Shown here: one piece after another, positions 1 through 8,698 of the stretch
Layout: each line of letters begins with the position of its first letter
Numbering within the stretch: the first letter of the stretch is position 1
Assembly: GCA_001664505.1 (NCBI GenBank)
Contig: CP011806.1
Location: 1,778,563-1,842,562 of the forward strand
DNA from: Acidobacteria bacterium Mor1
GTDB lineage: Bacteria > Acidobacteriota > Polarisedimenticolia > Polarisedimenticolales > Polarisedimenticolaceae
Direction: 5' to 3'
DNA length: 64,000 nucleotides
Program-made: the position numbers and the translations under genes
The notes under the pieces: generated by a model
Database searches by the model: none
The model's input: only the letters and a program-made list of their open reading frames with translations
Told to the model about the DNA's origin: nothing

Positions 1-15
1 GTACGCTAGCGGGTC

Positions 16-2670
16 ATGAGCATGCACGACGACGACATGACCCGTACGAGCGGGCCCGCACCCACCGGCCCGTCGACGCCCGGGCCCGCCACCGATCCCG
101 GCCGGCTGCAGGCCGGCGACGTCGTGGCCGAGCGCTTCCGTATCGTCAGCTTCCTCGGACGCGGCGGCATGGGCGAGGTCTACCGCGCCGACGACCTGCA
201 CCTGGGCCAGTCGGTGGCGCTCAAGTTCCTGCCCGAGTCCCTGGCCGCGGATCCGAAGCGCCTCGAGCTGTTCCGCAGCGAGGTGCGGATCGGTCGCGAG
301 ATCACCCACCCCAACGTCTGCCGCATCCACGACATCCAGGAGGCCGGCGGGCGGATCTTCCTCAGCATGGAGTACGTCGACGGCGAGGACCTGGCGTCGC
401 TCCTGGTCCGCATCGGCCGACTCCCCGAGGACAAGGCGGTGGAGATCGGGCGGCAGCTCTGCGCCGGGCTTGCCGCGGCCCACGAGCGTGGCGTGATTCA
501 CCGCGACCTCAAGCCGGCCAACATCATGCTCGATGGCCGCGGACGGGTGCGCATCACCGATTTCGGCATCGCGGCAGTGGCCGAGCACATCGGCGACGAG
601 GGCCACCGGGTCGGTACGCCGGCCTACATGGCGCCGGAGCTGCTGCGCGGCGGCAAGGCCTCGATCCGCAGCGACGTCTACGCCCTGGGCCTCGTGCTCT
701 ACGAGCTGTTCACCGGCAAGCCGCCGTTCAAGGCGGACAACGAGCGTGAGCTGCTGGCGATGCAGACCAGCTCGCAGGTGACGAGCCCCGCCGACTACGT
801 GATCGATCTGGACCGCACCGTCGAGCAGGCGATCCTGCGCTGCCTCGATGCCGACCCGGAGGAGCGTCCGGGTAGCGCCCTGGCCGTGGCGATGGCGCTG
901 CCCGGCGGTGACCCGCTGCAGGCCGCCCTCGCCGCGGGTGAGACGCCGTCTCCCCAGATGGTCGCGGCGATGCAGGGCAAACGGCGCCACCCGGCCATCA
1001 CCGCTGCGCTCGCGCTGACTGCCCTGCTCGCCATCGGCTTCTTCGCCCGCATGACCGCCGAGCGCTCGGTGCTCGAGTACGCTCCGCTGGACCGGCACCC
1101 GATCGCCCTGATCGACGCCAGCGGCGACATGCTCGACGATCTCGATTTCGCCGAGCCTGTCGAGACCGCCTGGGGCTACGGGATCGTCGAGCCCTATCTC
1201 CGCTGGCTGATCGACGAGCGAGAGGAGGACCACTGGCAGGCGCTACGGGAGCCCCGGCCCTCGGCCACCTACTTCTGGATGCGGCGCACGCCGATTGCCT
1301 GGGGTTACGACGGGCTCGACTTCGACCGCGGCATCGTGACCCAGTCAACGCCGACGCGGGGCATCGCCGGCGAGGTCTACATCGCCCTCGATCTCGACGG
1401 CCGGCTGCGGCGACTCTACGCGATCCCCGGCTGGCAGACCCGCGACGCCGGCGACCCTGCCCTCGACGAGACGAACGAGGCCGACGAGACGCTCTTCACC
1501 CGGCTGTTCGACCTCGCCGAGCTCGATCCGGCGGCCTTCGAGTCGATCGAGCCCCGCTTCGAGACGCCGTATCGCACACACCACCGTCGCGCCTGGACCG
1601 GGAAGTACCCCGAGGCGCCGGAGATTCCGGTGCGCATCGAGGCGGGCAGCGCCGACGGCCGGGTCGTCTACTTCCGCCTGGTGCCTCCCTGGGAGGAGCC
1701 ATCGGACGAGGAGGCGGACGCGACGCCCGATCCACCGCCCACGCTCTTCGACCGGATCCGCGCCGGCCTGCGGGTGGTCAACGGCTTGAACATGCCGGTG
1801 ACCATCCTGCTGCTGTTCGTCAGCGGCTACCTCGCCGTTCGCAACCTGCGCTCGAGCCGCAGCGACACCGCCGGAGCCGGGCGGGTCGCACTCTTCGCCG
1901 GCATCGTGACGGCGCTGGCCAAGTGGGTCTCCGGCAACTCACTGTTCACCCGCGGCCAGTTCGAGCTGCTCGACATCTTCGCCTGGGGCGTGTTCATGGG
2001 CGCGGGCTCGTGGGTGGTCTACATCGCCATTGAGCCGGTGGTACGCCGCAACTGGCCCAAGGTGCTGGTGAGTTGGACACGCCTGTTGCGCGGACAGGTG
2101 CGAGATCCCGCGGTCGGGCATTCGGTCCTGACCGGGCTGGCTCTCGGCGCCGCCTTTGCCCTGGTCCATCGCGGGGTGTTTCTCGCCGCCTCCGATACCC
2201 CCTTGACCGACGTCTGGTACCGGCAGATCCCGAGCTACCGGCACCTCGACTACGTCTCGCTGCTGATCTTCCTCGCCGTGCCGTTGATCCAGGTCTTCAT
2301 CAACGTGCTGATCCTGGTCGGGCTGTTGCGGCTCACCCGCAAGCCCTGGCTCGCCGCCACGCTGCTGGTCCCGGTCATCGCGCTTTTCAGCGACCACCTG
2401 GTCAATCATGATTGGTCGCCGCTGATCGTGATCGTCTACGCCGGGCTCTCGGTGCTCGCGCTCCTGCGCACCGGCGTGCTGACCCTGGTCATCGCGCAGT
2501 TCACGATCATGGCCGTGTATGGCGTGACCTGGACCTTCCAGCTCGGCTCGTGGTTCGCGCACCAGACGATCGTGGGCACCGCGATGCTAGCGGCCCTTCT
2601 GCTATGGGGCATCGTCGCATCGGCAGCCCGGGAGCGCTCGGTCGACGATTTGCTCAAGCCAACTCGCTGA
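16..2670 (+). CDS. Membrane Ser/Thr protein kinase (Hanks type) with large C-terminal membrane domain
   Basis: Cytoplasmic kinase domain followed by an unrecognised sensor and membrane module, 884 aa. Residues about 40-300 carry the whole kinase signature: glycine loop GRGGMGEVY (48-56), catalytic Lys70 in VALK, HRDLKPAN with Asp164, DFG at 182-184, and an APE-like MAPELL after GTPAY. A first membrane helix lies near 333-350. An extracytoplasmic region of about 240 aa follows, rich in aromatic and acidic residues, and then six to eight hydrophobic helices run from about 585 to the end. This suggests a receptor kinase that senses something outside the membrane or in the bilayer; the ligand is unknown. 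The start ATG has a TACGCT hexamer 8 nt before it and no clear ribosome site. The kinase call is firm and the sensor role is inferred. Confidence 0.9.
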   Translation: MSMHDDDMTRTSGPAPTGPSTPGPATDPGRLQAGDVVAERFRIVSFLGRGGMGEVYRADDLHLGQSVALKFLPESLAADPKRLELFRSEVRIGREITHPNVCRIHDIQEAGGRIFLSMEYVDGEDLASLLVRIGRLPEDKAVEIGRQLCAGLAAAHERGVIHRDLKPANIMLDGRGRVRITDFGIAAVAEHIGDEGHRVGTPAYMAPELLRGGKASIRSDVYALGLVLYELFTGKPPFKADNERELLAMQTSSQVTSPADYVIDLDRTVEQAILRCLDADPEERPGSALAVAMALPGGDPLQAALAAGETPSPQMVAAMQGKRRHPAITAALALTALLAIGFFARMTAERSVLEYAPLDRHPIALIDASGDMLDDLDFAEPVETAWGYGIVEPYLRWLIDEREEDHWQALREPRPSATYFWMRRTPIAWGYDGLDFDRGIVTQSTPTRGIAGEVYIALDLDGRLRRLYAIPGWQTRDAGDPALDETNEADETLFTRLFDLAELDPAAFESIEPRFETPYRTHHRRAWTGKYPEAPEIPVRIEAGSADGRVVYFRLVPPWEEPSDEEADATPDPPPTLFDRIRAGLRVVNGLNMPVTILLLFVSGYLAVRNLRSSRSDTAGAGRVALFAGIVTALAKWVSGNSLFTRGQFELLDIFAWGVFMGAGSWVVYIAIEPVVRRNWPKVLVSWTRLLRGQVRDPAVGHSVLTGLALGAAFALVHRGVFLAASDTPLTDVWYRQIPSYRHLDYVSLLIFLAVPLIQVFINVLILVGLLRLTRKPWLAATLLVPVIALFSDHLVNHDWSPLIVIVYAGLSVLALLRTGVLTLVIAQFTIMAVYGVTWTFQLGSWFAHQTIVGTAMLAALLLWGIVASAARERSVDDLLKPTR

Positions 2671-2762
2671 CCCCGATCCCGTTCCCCTCCCGGCGTCCGC
2701 AGCTCGTCCCGACCATCCGCGGAGTAACTGCGATCCCTCCGTGACGCTTCCGCCGCCCCGCC

Positions 2763-2777
2763 CGAGCGTGTTAGGCT
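2763..2777 (+). promoter_or_regulatory. Candidate promoter element (CGAGCGTGTTA + GGCT)
   Basis: The 11-mer CGAGCGTGTTA is followed by GGCT, giving a TGTTAGGCT extended -10-like string 64 nt before the next gene. The same 11-mer occurs at 4744-4754 before another small secreted protein. No convincing -35 is seen. Confidence 0.3.
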
Positions 2778-2840
2778 CGCGCCAACGGTCCATGCCACGC
2801 GTTTCGCCACCGATTCGGTCCCTCCGAGGAGGACAGGTCC

Positions 2841-4073
2841 ATGAAGCGAGCCACGAAGTTCTGCATCGCGCTCCAACTTGCCCTGATGTTTGTTGCCCTT
2901 TCCTTCGCCCAGGGCGCCGATTCTTCGCCGCCCCTCGACCTTTCGCCCGTGAAACCGAAGCCGCCAGCGTCCGCCGGCGAGGCGGACACCATCACGGCGG
3001 TTGTCGTCCGCTCCTGGAACGACGGCAACGCGAGCGGCTGGCGGGAGCTGAACGCAGAGTGGCCGCTCTACGGAGACACCCCCATCGAGATCGACATCAC
3101 GAGCCTCGGTGGCGCCCTCTCGTTTACCTACGAGGATCTGGTAAGGATCGACGCGGACGTGGTGATCCTCTCGGACCCGGCGGGAGGGTTGCGGCAATAC
3201 TCCGATGAAGAGATTGCGGCGATCGAGAGGTACGTCATGGAGGGCCACAACATCATCGGGACGTACCTGGTGTTCCGTTGGGTGCCGGGGAGCGTATCCG
3301 CAGACAATAGCGGGTTGCTGCCGCTGTTCGGTTTCCAGCGCGGTATCGCTCTGTTCGACGGCAGCGAGACCATCTCCAACGTATTCGAGCAGCAAGACGC
3401 GAGCAGCTCGCTGTTCAACGAGCTCCCTGGACCTACCTGGTTGTCCGAGGGATATCCCCAGAGCCAACGGCCAGAGGACCTGGCCTGGGGCCCGGAGGAG
3501 CTGGCTGGGGCCAGGATTGTGGCAACGGCGGATTCCAACGTGGGCATCGTGACGGTCTACGACGCGCCGACCTACCGGGCGACCTACATCTCCAACATGC
3601 CCGAGTTTCATGGTGGAACCGCCGACAAGCAGCTGCTGTACAACGCCATCGCCTACACCGAGCAGCGCTTCGTCATGCCCTCCTTCCGGACCCAACGAGC
3701 CAGCGTCCGTTTGTCCGATCCCGAAGGGGATGCGTTTCAACTGGTCGCGGGTTTCGCGTTGGATCCGAGCAGCGATGGAATGGACCCCGCCTTGGAAGAG
3801 GTGGAACTGCAGTTCGGTGGATTCACCCAGTCGTTGCCTCCCGGAAGTTTCACCTGCATGGGGTCGGACTGCGTTTACGAGGGGGCCGGGCCTGGGATCA
3901 CCCGGGCTTCGATTCAAGAGTCCGTCCTTGTGTTTGAAGTCGAGGGGCCGAGTTTGTTCGGCGCCCAGAAGCAGGTGAGTATTCGTGTCACGATCGGCAA
4001 CGACGAAGGACGGGCGAACATTCCGCTTCAGGGAGTGCTGTCCTACACGGATCCCGGGACGTTGGACGAATGA
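2841..4073 (+). CDS. Secreted two-domain protein with GATase/ThuA-like N-terminal domain
   Basis: Exported protein of 410 aa and unknown role. Residues 1-25 form a signal peptide ending in an AQG-like site. Residues about 50-265 look like the flavodoxin-like fold of class I glutamine-amidotransferase/ThuA-type domains (DADVVILSDP, then YSDEEIAAIERYVMEGHNIIGTYL), but no Cys-His-Glu triad can be identified. Residues about 280-405 form a separate beta-rich domain with two cysteines (FTCMGSDC). The start follows a good GAGGAGGA ribosome site. The stop overlaps the next gene by 4 nt (ATGA), so the two are probably co-translated. The fold assignment is tentative. Confidence 0.7.
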   Translation: MKRATKFCIALQLALMFVALSFAQGADSSPPLDLSPVKPKPPASAGEADTITAVVVRSWNDGNASGWRELNAEWPLYGDTPIEIDITSLGGALSFTYEDLVRIDADVVILSDPAGGLRQYSDEEIAAIERYVMEGHNIIGTYLVFRWVPGSVSADNSGLLPLFGFQRGIALFDGSETISNVFEQQDASSSLFNELPGPTWLSEGYPQSQRPEDLAWGPEELAGARIVATADSNVGIVTVYDAPTYRATYISNMPEFHGGTADKQLLYNAIAYTEQRFVMPSFRTQRASVRLSDPEGDAFQLVAGFALDPSSDGMDPALEEVELQFGGFTQSLPPGSFTCMGSDCVYEGAGPGITRASIQESVLVFEVEGPSLFGAQKQVSIRVTIGNDEGRANIPLQGVLSYTDPGTLDE

Positions 4074-4717
4074 CCACGCCGGTGACTTTCGTCCTGTCCA
4101 CATGTCTCCTGATCGCCGGATCGAGCGCCGCGCTCGCCGAGGAGCCGGCCGCACCCACCGAGCCTCCGGTCTATGAGGATCTCCGCCAACGGCTGGCCGG
4201 TGGGGACCTGTCCGTCGACCTGGTCGAGCTGCGCTTCGCCTACGCCAGAGAGACCGACGAGTCGGGGCACTTCGTCGACCGGGACCCGGTCGGGGCGATA
4301 TTCGAGTTGCTGGACCAGAGCGAGTGGGCGAAAGCGCTCGAGGCTGCGAAAGCCGCGCTGGCGAAGCGATACATCGATCCGGAGGCTCATCTGGGCGCAG
4401 CGGTCGCCTACGGGCAACTCGGTCGAGAGGAGGAGTCCGACTTCCATGCCCGCGTTTCCCGTGGGCTGATCCAATCAATCTGTCATGAGACCGACGGCCT
4501 CGATCCTGAGCGCCCCTGTGCCGTTGTCGTCATGTACGAGGAGCAATCCTACATGCGGGCCCACGGAATCCGTTCCCACACCCAGGGGCTCGTCACCTGC
4601 GGCGGGGGCGTACCCTGCGACCGGATTGAGGGAACGACCGAGTCGGGTGACGAGGTGGTTCTCTATTTCGACATCTCGGTGCCGATGGCCAAGCTGTCCG
4701 GAGCCCTGAAGCGCTGA
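4070..4717 (+). CDS. Secreted DUF4919-like protein
   Basis: Exported protein of 215 aa with a signal peptide ending near ALAEEP (about residue 24). The body begins YEDLRQRLAGGDLSVDLVELRFAYA, continues through a helical stretch with TPR-like character (WAKALEAAKAALAKRYIDPEAHLG), and ends in a small beta region. The opening resembles the DUF4919 family of secreted proteins of unknown function. Four cysteines (CHETD, RPCAV, TCGGG, PCDR) may form disulfides. The ATG overlaps the stop of the preceding secreted gene (ATGA), so they form a two-gene unit and may work together. No catalytic motif is visible. Confidence 0.65.
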   Translation: MTTPVTFVLSTCLLIAGSSAALAEEPAAPTEPPVYEDLRQRLAGGDLSVDLVELRFAYARETDESGHFVDRDPVGAIFELLDQSEWAKALEAAKAALAKRYIDPEAHLGAAVAYGQLGREEESDFHARVSRGLIQSICHETDGLDPERPCAVVVMYEEQSYMRAHGIRSHTQGLVTCGGGVPCDRIEGTTESGDEVVLYFDISVPMAKLSGALKR

Positions 4718-4743
4718 CGGTCGCCTGGCTCAGAGCGTTTTCT

Positions 4744-4758
4744 CGAGCGTGTTACACT
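4744..4758 (+). promoter_or_regulatory. Candidate promoter element (CGAGCGTGTTA + CACT)
   Basis: Second copy of the 11-mer seen at 2763, here followed by CACT to give a TGTTACACT extended -10-like string about 55 nt before a small secreted-protein gene. No clear -35 box. Confidence 0.35.
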
Positions 4759-4812
4759 CCGACCAATCGGGCGGGGCACGCTTCCCGCCCGGAAGAATCG
4801 GGAGACTCACTC

Positions 4813-5226
4813 ATGCGTCGCTGGATCATCCTGCTACTCGTGCTCGTCTTCGCCATCAACTCGGCTCCGGCCAAGAAGAAGAAAAAGAAGGATCGCGAAA
4901 ACGCGAAGCCCATCGCCTGGGGAACGATGGCCCAGAACGAAGGGTGCGTGATCTTCGAGGAGTCGCGCAAGACCAAGGGCAAGTTCTGGGTGATCGCGGT
5001 GACCACCAAGACCACCGGCAGGCTCAAGGTCATCGAGACCCAGAACTACACCCTCGAACAGACCGAGTGGGAGGCGACCCAGGAAAGCCTGGACGCCCTG
5101 TACCAGCTTGCGGTCGAGCACCGGCTCAAGCTCGTCAAGATCCCCAAGAAGTACACGCCGGAGCAACTGGAAGCGGCCCGCAAGATGTGTACTGAGCCCA
5201 CCATCCCCGGGACGAGCAAGGACTAG
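4813..5226 (+). CDS. Small secreted hypothetical protein with Lys-rich mature N-terminus
   Basis: Protein of 137 aa with a clear signal peptide (WIILLLVLVFAINSAPA) followed directly by six lysines (KKKKKK). The rest is a mixed alpha/beta region with two cysteines and no recognised domain. Start chosen at the ATG before MRRWII, with a GGGAGA site upstream. A Lys run right after the signal peptide recurs in the secreted protein at 45189-45761, which suggests a shared export or surface-binding feature. Function unknown. Confidence 0.7.
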   Translation: MRRWIILLLVLVFAINSAPAKKKKKKDRENAKPIAWGTMAQNEGCVIFEESRKTKGKFWVIAVTTKTTGRLKVIETQNYTLEQTEWEATQESLDALYQLAVEHRLKLVKIPKKYTPEQLEAARKMCTEPTIPGTSKD

Positions 5227-5333
5227 GCGTAGCCCGATCATCTCCGAACCCGGCCGGAGCGGTATGCGGTCGCCGTGGGTAGGCTCCTGGCGTGGGCTCT
5301 GAGCCGACCACCGACCAGGAGGCGGGATTTCTG

Positions 5334-6101
5334 ATGCGCTTCAAGAACCTGATCCGGTGGATAGCCGTGGTCCTTCCGCTAGGGCTATCCCACGCCGGAG
5401 CCCTGAGCGTGGATGTGTGGCACGAGACGGCCATCGCCCCCCAGGAAGTCGTGGTTACCGCGTTCGACGAACAACTCACCGCGCTGGCCGAGTTCCGTGA
5501 CCGGATGGATGAGACCGGGGCGGTAAGCCTGGTCATCGAGGCCCTACCCAGCGACACTCAGCTGATTACCGCCCATTGTCCGAACACTGTAGGAGTCATG
5601 TCGTCCGTGGCCTGGCCGCGCCGACGGGATCGGAGCCGTCTAGAGATAAGACTCTTCGATACCTGCCGGCTCGAGGACTGCGACGCGATGGGCGAGCATG
5701 GCGCGCTCTGGTTCGAGCGCTGGCGGAGCCAGCGGGACCGGGCTCTGCTTCGCCTTGCTGCGCGTGCGTCGCGCACGGACAAGGGCATGCCCAAGGATTG
5801 GCCCCTGCGCGTGCGCGATCCGCGCCCGAGAAAGCAGAAGCGGCCCACCTACCCCTTCACCGCTTCGGTGAAGGAGGTCGAAGGCAACGTGACGCTGCGG
5901 GCCACCGTCCGTAGGGATGGCTCGGTTTCCGACATCGAGGTGCTCGACTGCGACACACCGGGCTACGGGTTCGAGGACGCCGCCGTCGAGACGGTTCAGC
6001 GCTGGACGTACAAACCGGCCAGATTCCTCGGCGAACAGGTCGAAATGATGCTCACCGTGAAGGTCCACTTCGAGGTCGAACGTTCCACGGCTTTTCCGTA
6101 G
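5334..6101 (+). CDS. TonB C-terminal domain protein
   Basis: Periplasmic protein of 255 aa. A signal or anchor helix lies near residues 5-24 (NLIRWIAVVLPLGLSHA). The last ~90 residues are a TonB_C domain: VEGNVTLRATVRRDGSVSDIEVL, then AAVETVQRWTYKPA and a final strand MLTVKVHFEVE. That is the usual glycine-strand and W-x-Y/F-x-PA layout of energy-transducer C-termini. The middle part is not recognised and there is no Pro-rich spacer, so a stand-alone TonB-C-domain protein is likelier than a true TonB. I chose the ATG at 5334 because GGAGGCGG lies just upstream; an in-frame GTG at 5292 would put 14 residues before the hydrophobic segment. Confidence 0.75.
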   Translation: MRFKNLIRWIAVVLPLGLSHAGALSVDVWHETAIAPQEVVVTAFDEQLTALAEFRDRMDETGAVSLVIEALPSDTQLITAHCPNTVGVMSSVAWPRRRDRSRLEIRLFDTCRLEDCDAMGEHGALWFERWRSQRDRALLRLAARASRTDKGMPKDWPLRVRDPRPRKQKRPTYPFTASVKEVEGNVTLRATVRRDGSVSDIEVLDCDTPGYGFEDAAVETVQRWTYKPARFLGEQVEMMLTVKVHFEVERSTAFP

Positions 6102-6250
6102 GTGGTGCAAACTCTCGACGACTACTCGAACCAGCCGCCGCGGGCCTCGACACAAACAACGAAGGGCCACGTCCCGGAACGGCACGGTGTTGGTCGAGGC
6201 CATCGAGGACCCGGCCCCCAAGTAGCCACATTTGCTACCCTGCCCGGACG

Positions 6251-8023
6251 ATGAGCCAGATTCTCGTGTTCGCCGTGCTGGCTGTGGCGCTGATCCTCTT
6301 CATCTGGGGGCGCTGGCGCTACGATCTGGTCGCCTTACTGGCGCTGCTGGCGCTGGCAATCCCCGGCATCGTCCCCGCGAACCAGGTGTTCTCGGGCTTC
6401 GGCCACCCGGCGGTGATCACCGTCGCGGCGGTATTGATCGTGAGCCGTGGTCTCACCCGCTCCGGCGTGGTCGAGTTGATCTCCAAGCTCCTGGATGCCG
6501 CCGGTGATCGGCCGGTGCTGCAGTTGACGGCGTTGTGTATCGTCTGCGCCGTCTGCTCGGCGTTCATGAACAATGTCGGCGCGCTGGCGCTCCTGATGCC
6601 GGTGGCGCTACAGATGGCGCGACGCAGCGGAACTTCGCCGTCGCTGCTGTTGATGCCGCTGGCTTTCTCGTCGCTGCTCGGCGGCATGACAACGCTGATC
6701 GGCACGCCGCCGAACATCATCATCGGCAGCTACCGCGCCGAGGTCGCCGACGAGCCATTCGGCCTCTTCGACTTCGGCTATGTCGGCCTGGGCGTAATGT
6801 TGGCCGGAATGGCGTTCATCATCCTGGGCGGTTGGCGGCTGATTCCGTTGCGCAAGAAGCAGGCATCCACCGACGAGCTTTTCGAGCTGCGCGACTACAC
6901 CACCGAGCTCAGCGTTCCGCCGGAGTCCCGGCTGGACGGCGCCCGCCTCAAAGAGCTCGGCACGCTGACCGATGTGGACGTGGTAGTCGCCACGGTGTTG
7001 CGTGGCGACGAGAAGTTCTACGCGCCCAGCGGCAACTTCCAACTCCGCGGAGGCGACTCGCTGATCGTCGAGATCGATCCCGAGAGCCTCGGTGCTCTGC
7101 TCAAGGCGACCGGGCTCGCCGCCGAGAGCCAGCGGGACGCGGCGCGCGAACAGATCGAGGGAGAAGAGACGGCCCTGTTCGAAGCCGTCATCAGCCCGGG
7201 CAGCCGATTGGTCGGTCGTAGTCCGACACAGCTCGAGCTGCGCGCGCACTACGGGCTGAACCTGGTGGCGTTATCGCGACACGGCTCTCGGATTGTCAAA
7301 CGCTTGCGGGACATGACCTTCCGACCCGGGGACGTGATGCTGCTGCAGAGCGCCGACCCGGACTATCGGGACACCCTGGGCCGACTGGGCGCGTTACCGC
7401 TCGCCCCCCGCGAACTCAGCCTCAGCGGAGCGTCCCGTCACATCGCCATCGCCGCCACGATCTTCGCGGCCACGGTTGTGGCGCTGATCTTCGGCTGGCT
7501 GCCTGCGCAGACCGCCTTCACGGCCGCGGCGGTTGCCATGGTGCTGACCGGGGTCGTCACCCTGCGCGACGCCTACCGCAACATCGAGTGGCCGGTGATC
7601 GTACTGCTCGGCGCGATGCTCCCGGTCGGCTCGGCTCTGGAATCGAGCGGCGGCGCCGCATGGATCGCCGAGCGGCTGGCGAGCGTCGCGGTAAACATGC
7701 CGCTACCCCTGACGCTGATGTTCCTCCTGGTCGTGACGATGTTTCTTTCCGACGTGATGAACAATGCCGCCACCGCGGTGATCATGGCGCCGATCTCCGT
7801 GAGCGTCGCAACGACGTTGGGGGTGGGTAGCGACCCGTTCCTGATGGCGGTCGCCGTGGGAGCATCCTGCGCTTTTCTGACGCCGATCGGGCACCAGTCC
7901 AATACGCTGGTGATGGGGCCGGGCGGCTATCGCTTCGGTGACTACTGGCGGCTCGGCCTGCCGCTGGAGCTGGTGATCGTGGTGATCAGCGTCCCCCTGC
8001 TGCTGTGGGCCTGGTCCGGTTGA
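6251..8023 (+). CDS. SLC13-family permease with two TrkA-C domains
   Basis: Inner-membrane anion/dicarboxylate-type transporter, 590 aa. N- and C-terminal blocks of hydrophobic helices (about 1-200 and 400-590) flank two soluble TrkA_C/RCK-C domains (about 210-385, each with the pattern SRLxGxxLxEL...GDxLxxxxxP). The Na+/anion-binding type motif appears as FMNNVGALALLMP and again as VMNNAATAVIMAPI, and IGTPPNIIIGSY is the family signature. Sulfate, phosphate or dicarboxylate are possible substrates and cannot be separated from sequence. A TACCCT -10-like box ends 9 nt before the ATG and there is no ribosome site, so the message may be nearly leaderless. Confidence 0.9.
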   Translation: MSQILVFAVLAVALILFIWGRWRYDLVALLALLALAIPGIVPANQVFSGFGHPAVITVAAVLIVSRGLTRSGVVELISKLLDAAGDRPVLQLTALCIVCAVCSAFMNNVGALALLMPVALQMARRSGTSPSLLLMPLAFSSLLGGMTTLIGTPPNIIIGSYRAEVADEPFGLFDFGYVGLGVMLAGMAFIILGGWRLIPLRKKQASTDELFELRDYTTELSVPPESRLDGARLKELGTLTDVDVVVATVLRGDEKFYAPSGNFQLRGGDSLIVEIDPESLGALLKATGLAAESQRDAAREQIEGEETALFEAVISPGSRLVGRSPTQLELRAHYGLNLVALSRHGSRIVKRLRDMTFRPGDVMLLQSADPDYRDTLGRLGALPLAPRELSLSGASRHIAIAATIFAATVVALIFGWLPAQTAFTAAAVAMVLTGVVTLRDAYRNIEWPVIVLLGAMLPVGSALESSGGAAWIAERLASVAVNMPLPLTLMFLLVVTMFLSDVMNNAATAVIMAPISVSVATTLGVGSDPFLMAVAVGASCAFLTPIGHQSNTLVMGPGGYRFGDYWRLGLPLELVIVVISVPLLLWAWSG

Positions 8024-8149
8024 ACCACCGAACCAACGGCGGATCGTTCTCGGTTCCGAAAGCGCAGCCGCGAGAATTCCCCTGCGAGTGAAATCATCGG
8101 AACTGTCGCTTCGTCTCCAATACGTCGAATAACGACATGGAGGGGCTCC

Positions 8150-8602
8150 ATGGACAATCCGGGAGCAGGCCGAATCTGGCGACCTGCTGCGGCCATCATC
8201 CTGTTCATCACCGCTGCCGCCCTCGGCGTAGGGGCGATTTTCTTCGGGCCGGACCTGTTCGAACAGGCCGCGGGCTCGGTTTCGGTACTGGAAGAACGGC
8301 CGGAGATCACGACGCAGCTGGCCTTGCACCTCGGCGGCGAGTTCACTGTTGCCGACCGTGTTTCCTACGGGGAGCGCTCTCTCTCGGTGGGGATCAGGAA
8401 ACCGGAAGGCGACGTCCAGGACCCGGATGACAGCCGGCAGGTCGCCCAACGAGCCGCGAAGATCGCCTTCGATGCTCACCCCCAAGCGGCGGAACTCACC
8501 CACGTCTCGGTCCAGTTCCTGACGACGTCCCGGCTCGGGCCCATCCGCTGGGAGGAGAACTCGGATCCGTACCGGTTCACCCCCGAGGAACTGACGGACT
8601 GA
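8150..8602 (+). CDS. Membrane-anchored hypothetical protein
   Basis: Protein of 150 aa with one N-terminal membrane helix (AAAIILFITAAALGVGAIFFG, about 10-31) and a ~110-aa soluble region that would face the periplasm. The soluble part is alpha/beta with a DPDDSRQVAQRAAKIAFDAHP helix and a final strand-rich segment. No family recognised. Start supported by GGAGGGG 6 nt upstream. Faces the same way as the flanking transporter and amidohydrolase genes but has its own upstream gap, so shared transcription is uncertain. Confidence 0.6.
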   Translation: MDNPGAGRIWRPAAAIILFITAAALGVGAIFFGPDLFEQAAGSVSVLEERPEITTQLALHLGGEFTVADRVSYGERSLSVGIRKPEGDVQDPDDSRQVAQRAAKIAFDAHPQAAELTHVSVQFLTTSRLGPIRWEENSDPYRFTPEELTD

Positions 8603-8698
8603 GATCCACCCCGCGGGAGTGCGTGACGCGCTTGCAACCATGTGGCCGTGATAGTGTCCCGAAGCCAGGCGACATACAGCCCGGTTGAGGGAGAGCAC

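Noticed and set aside
2436-4478. 680-codon minus-strand frame
   Set aside because: It crosses the end of the kinase gene and two plus-strand genes with signal peptides and ribosome sites; its own product is Arg-rich and unlike any family.
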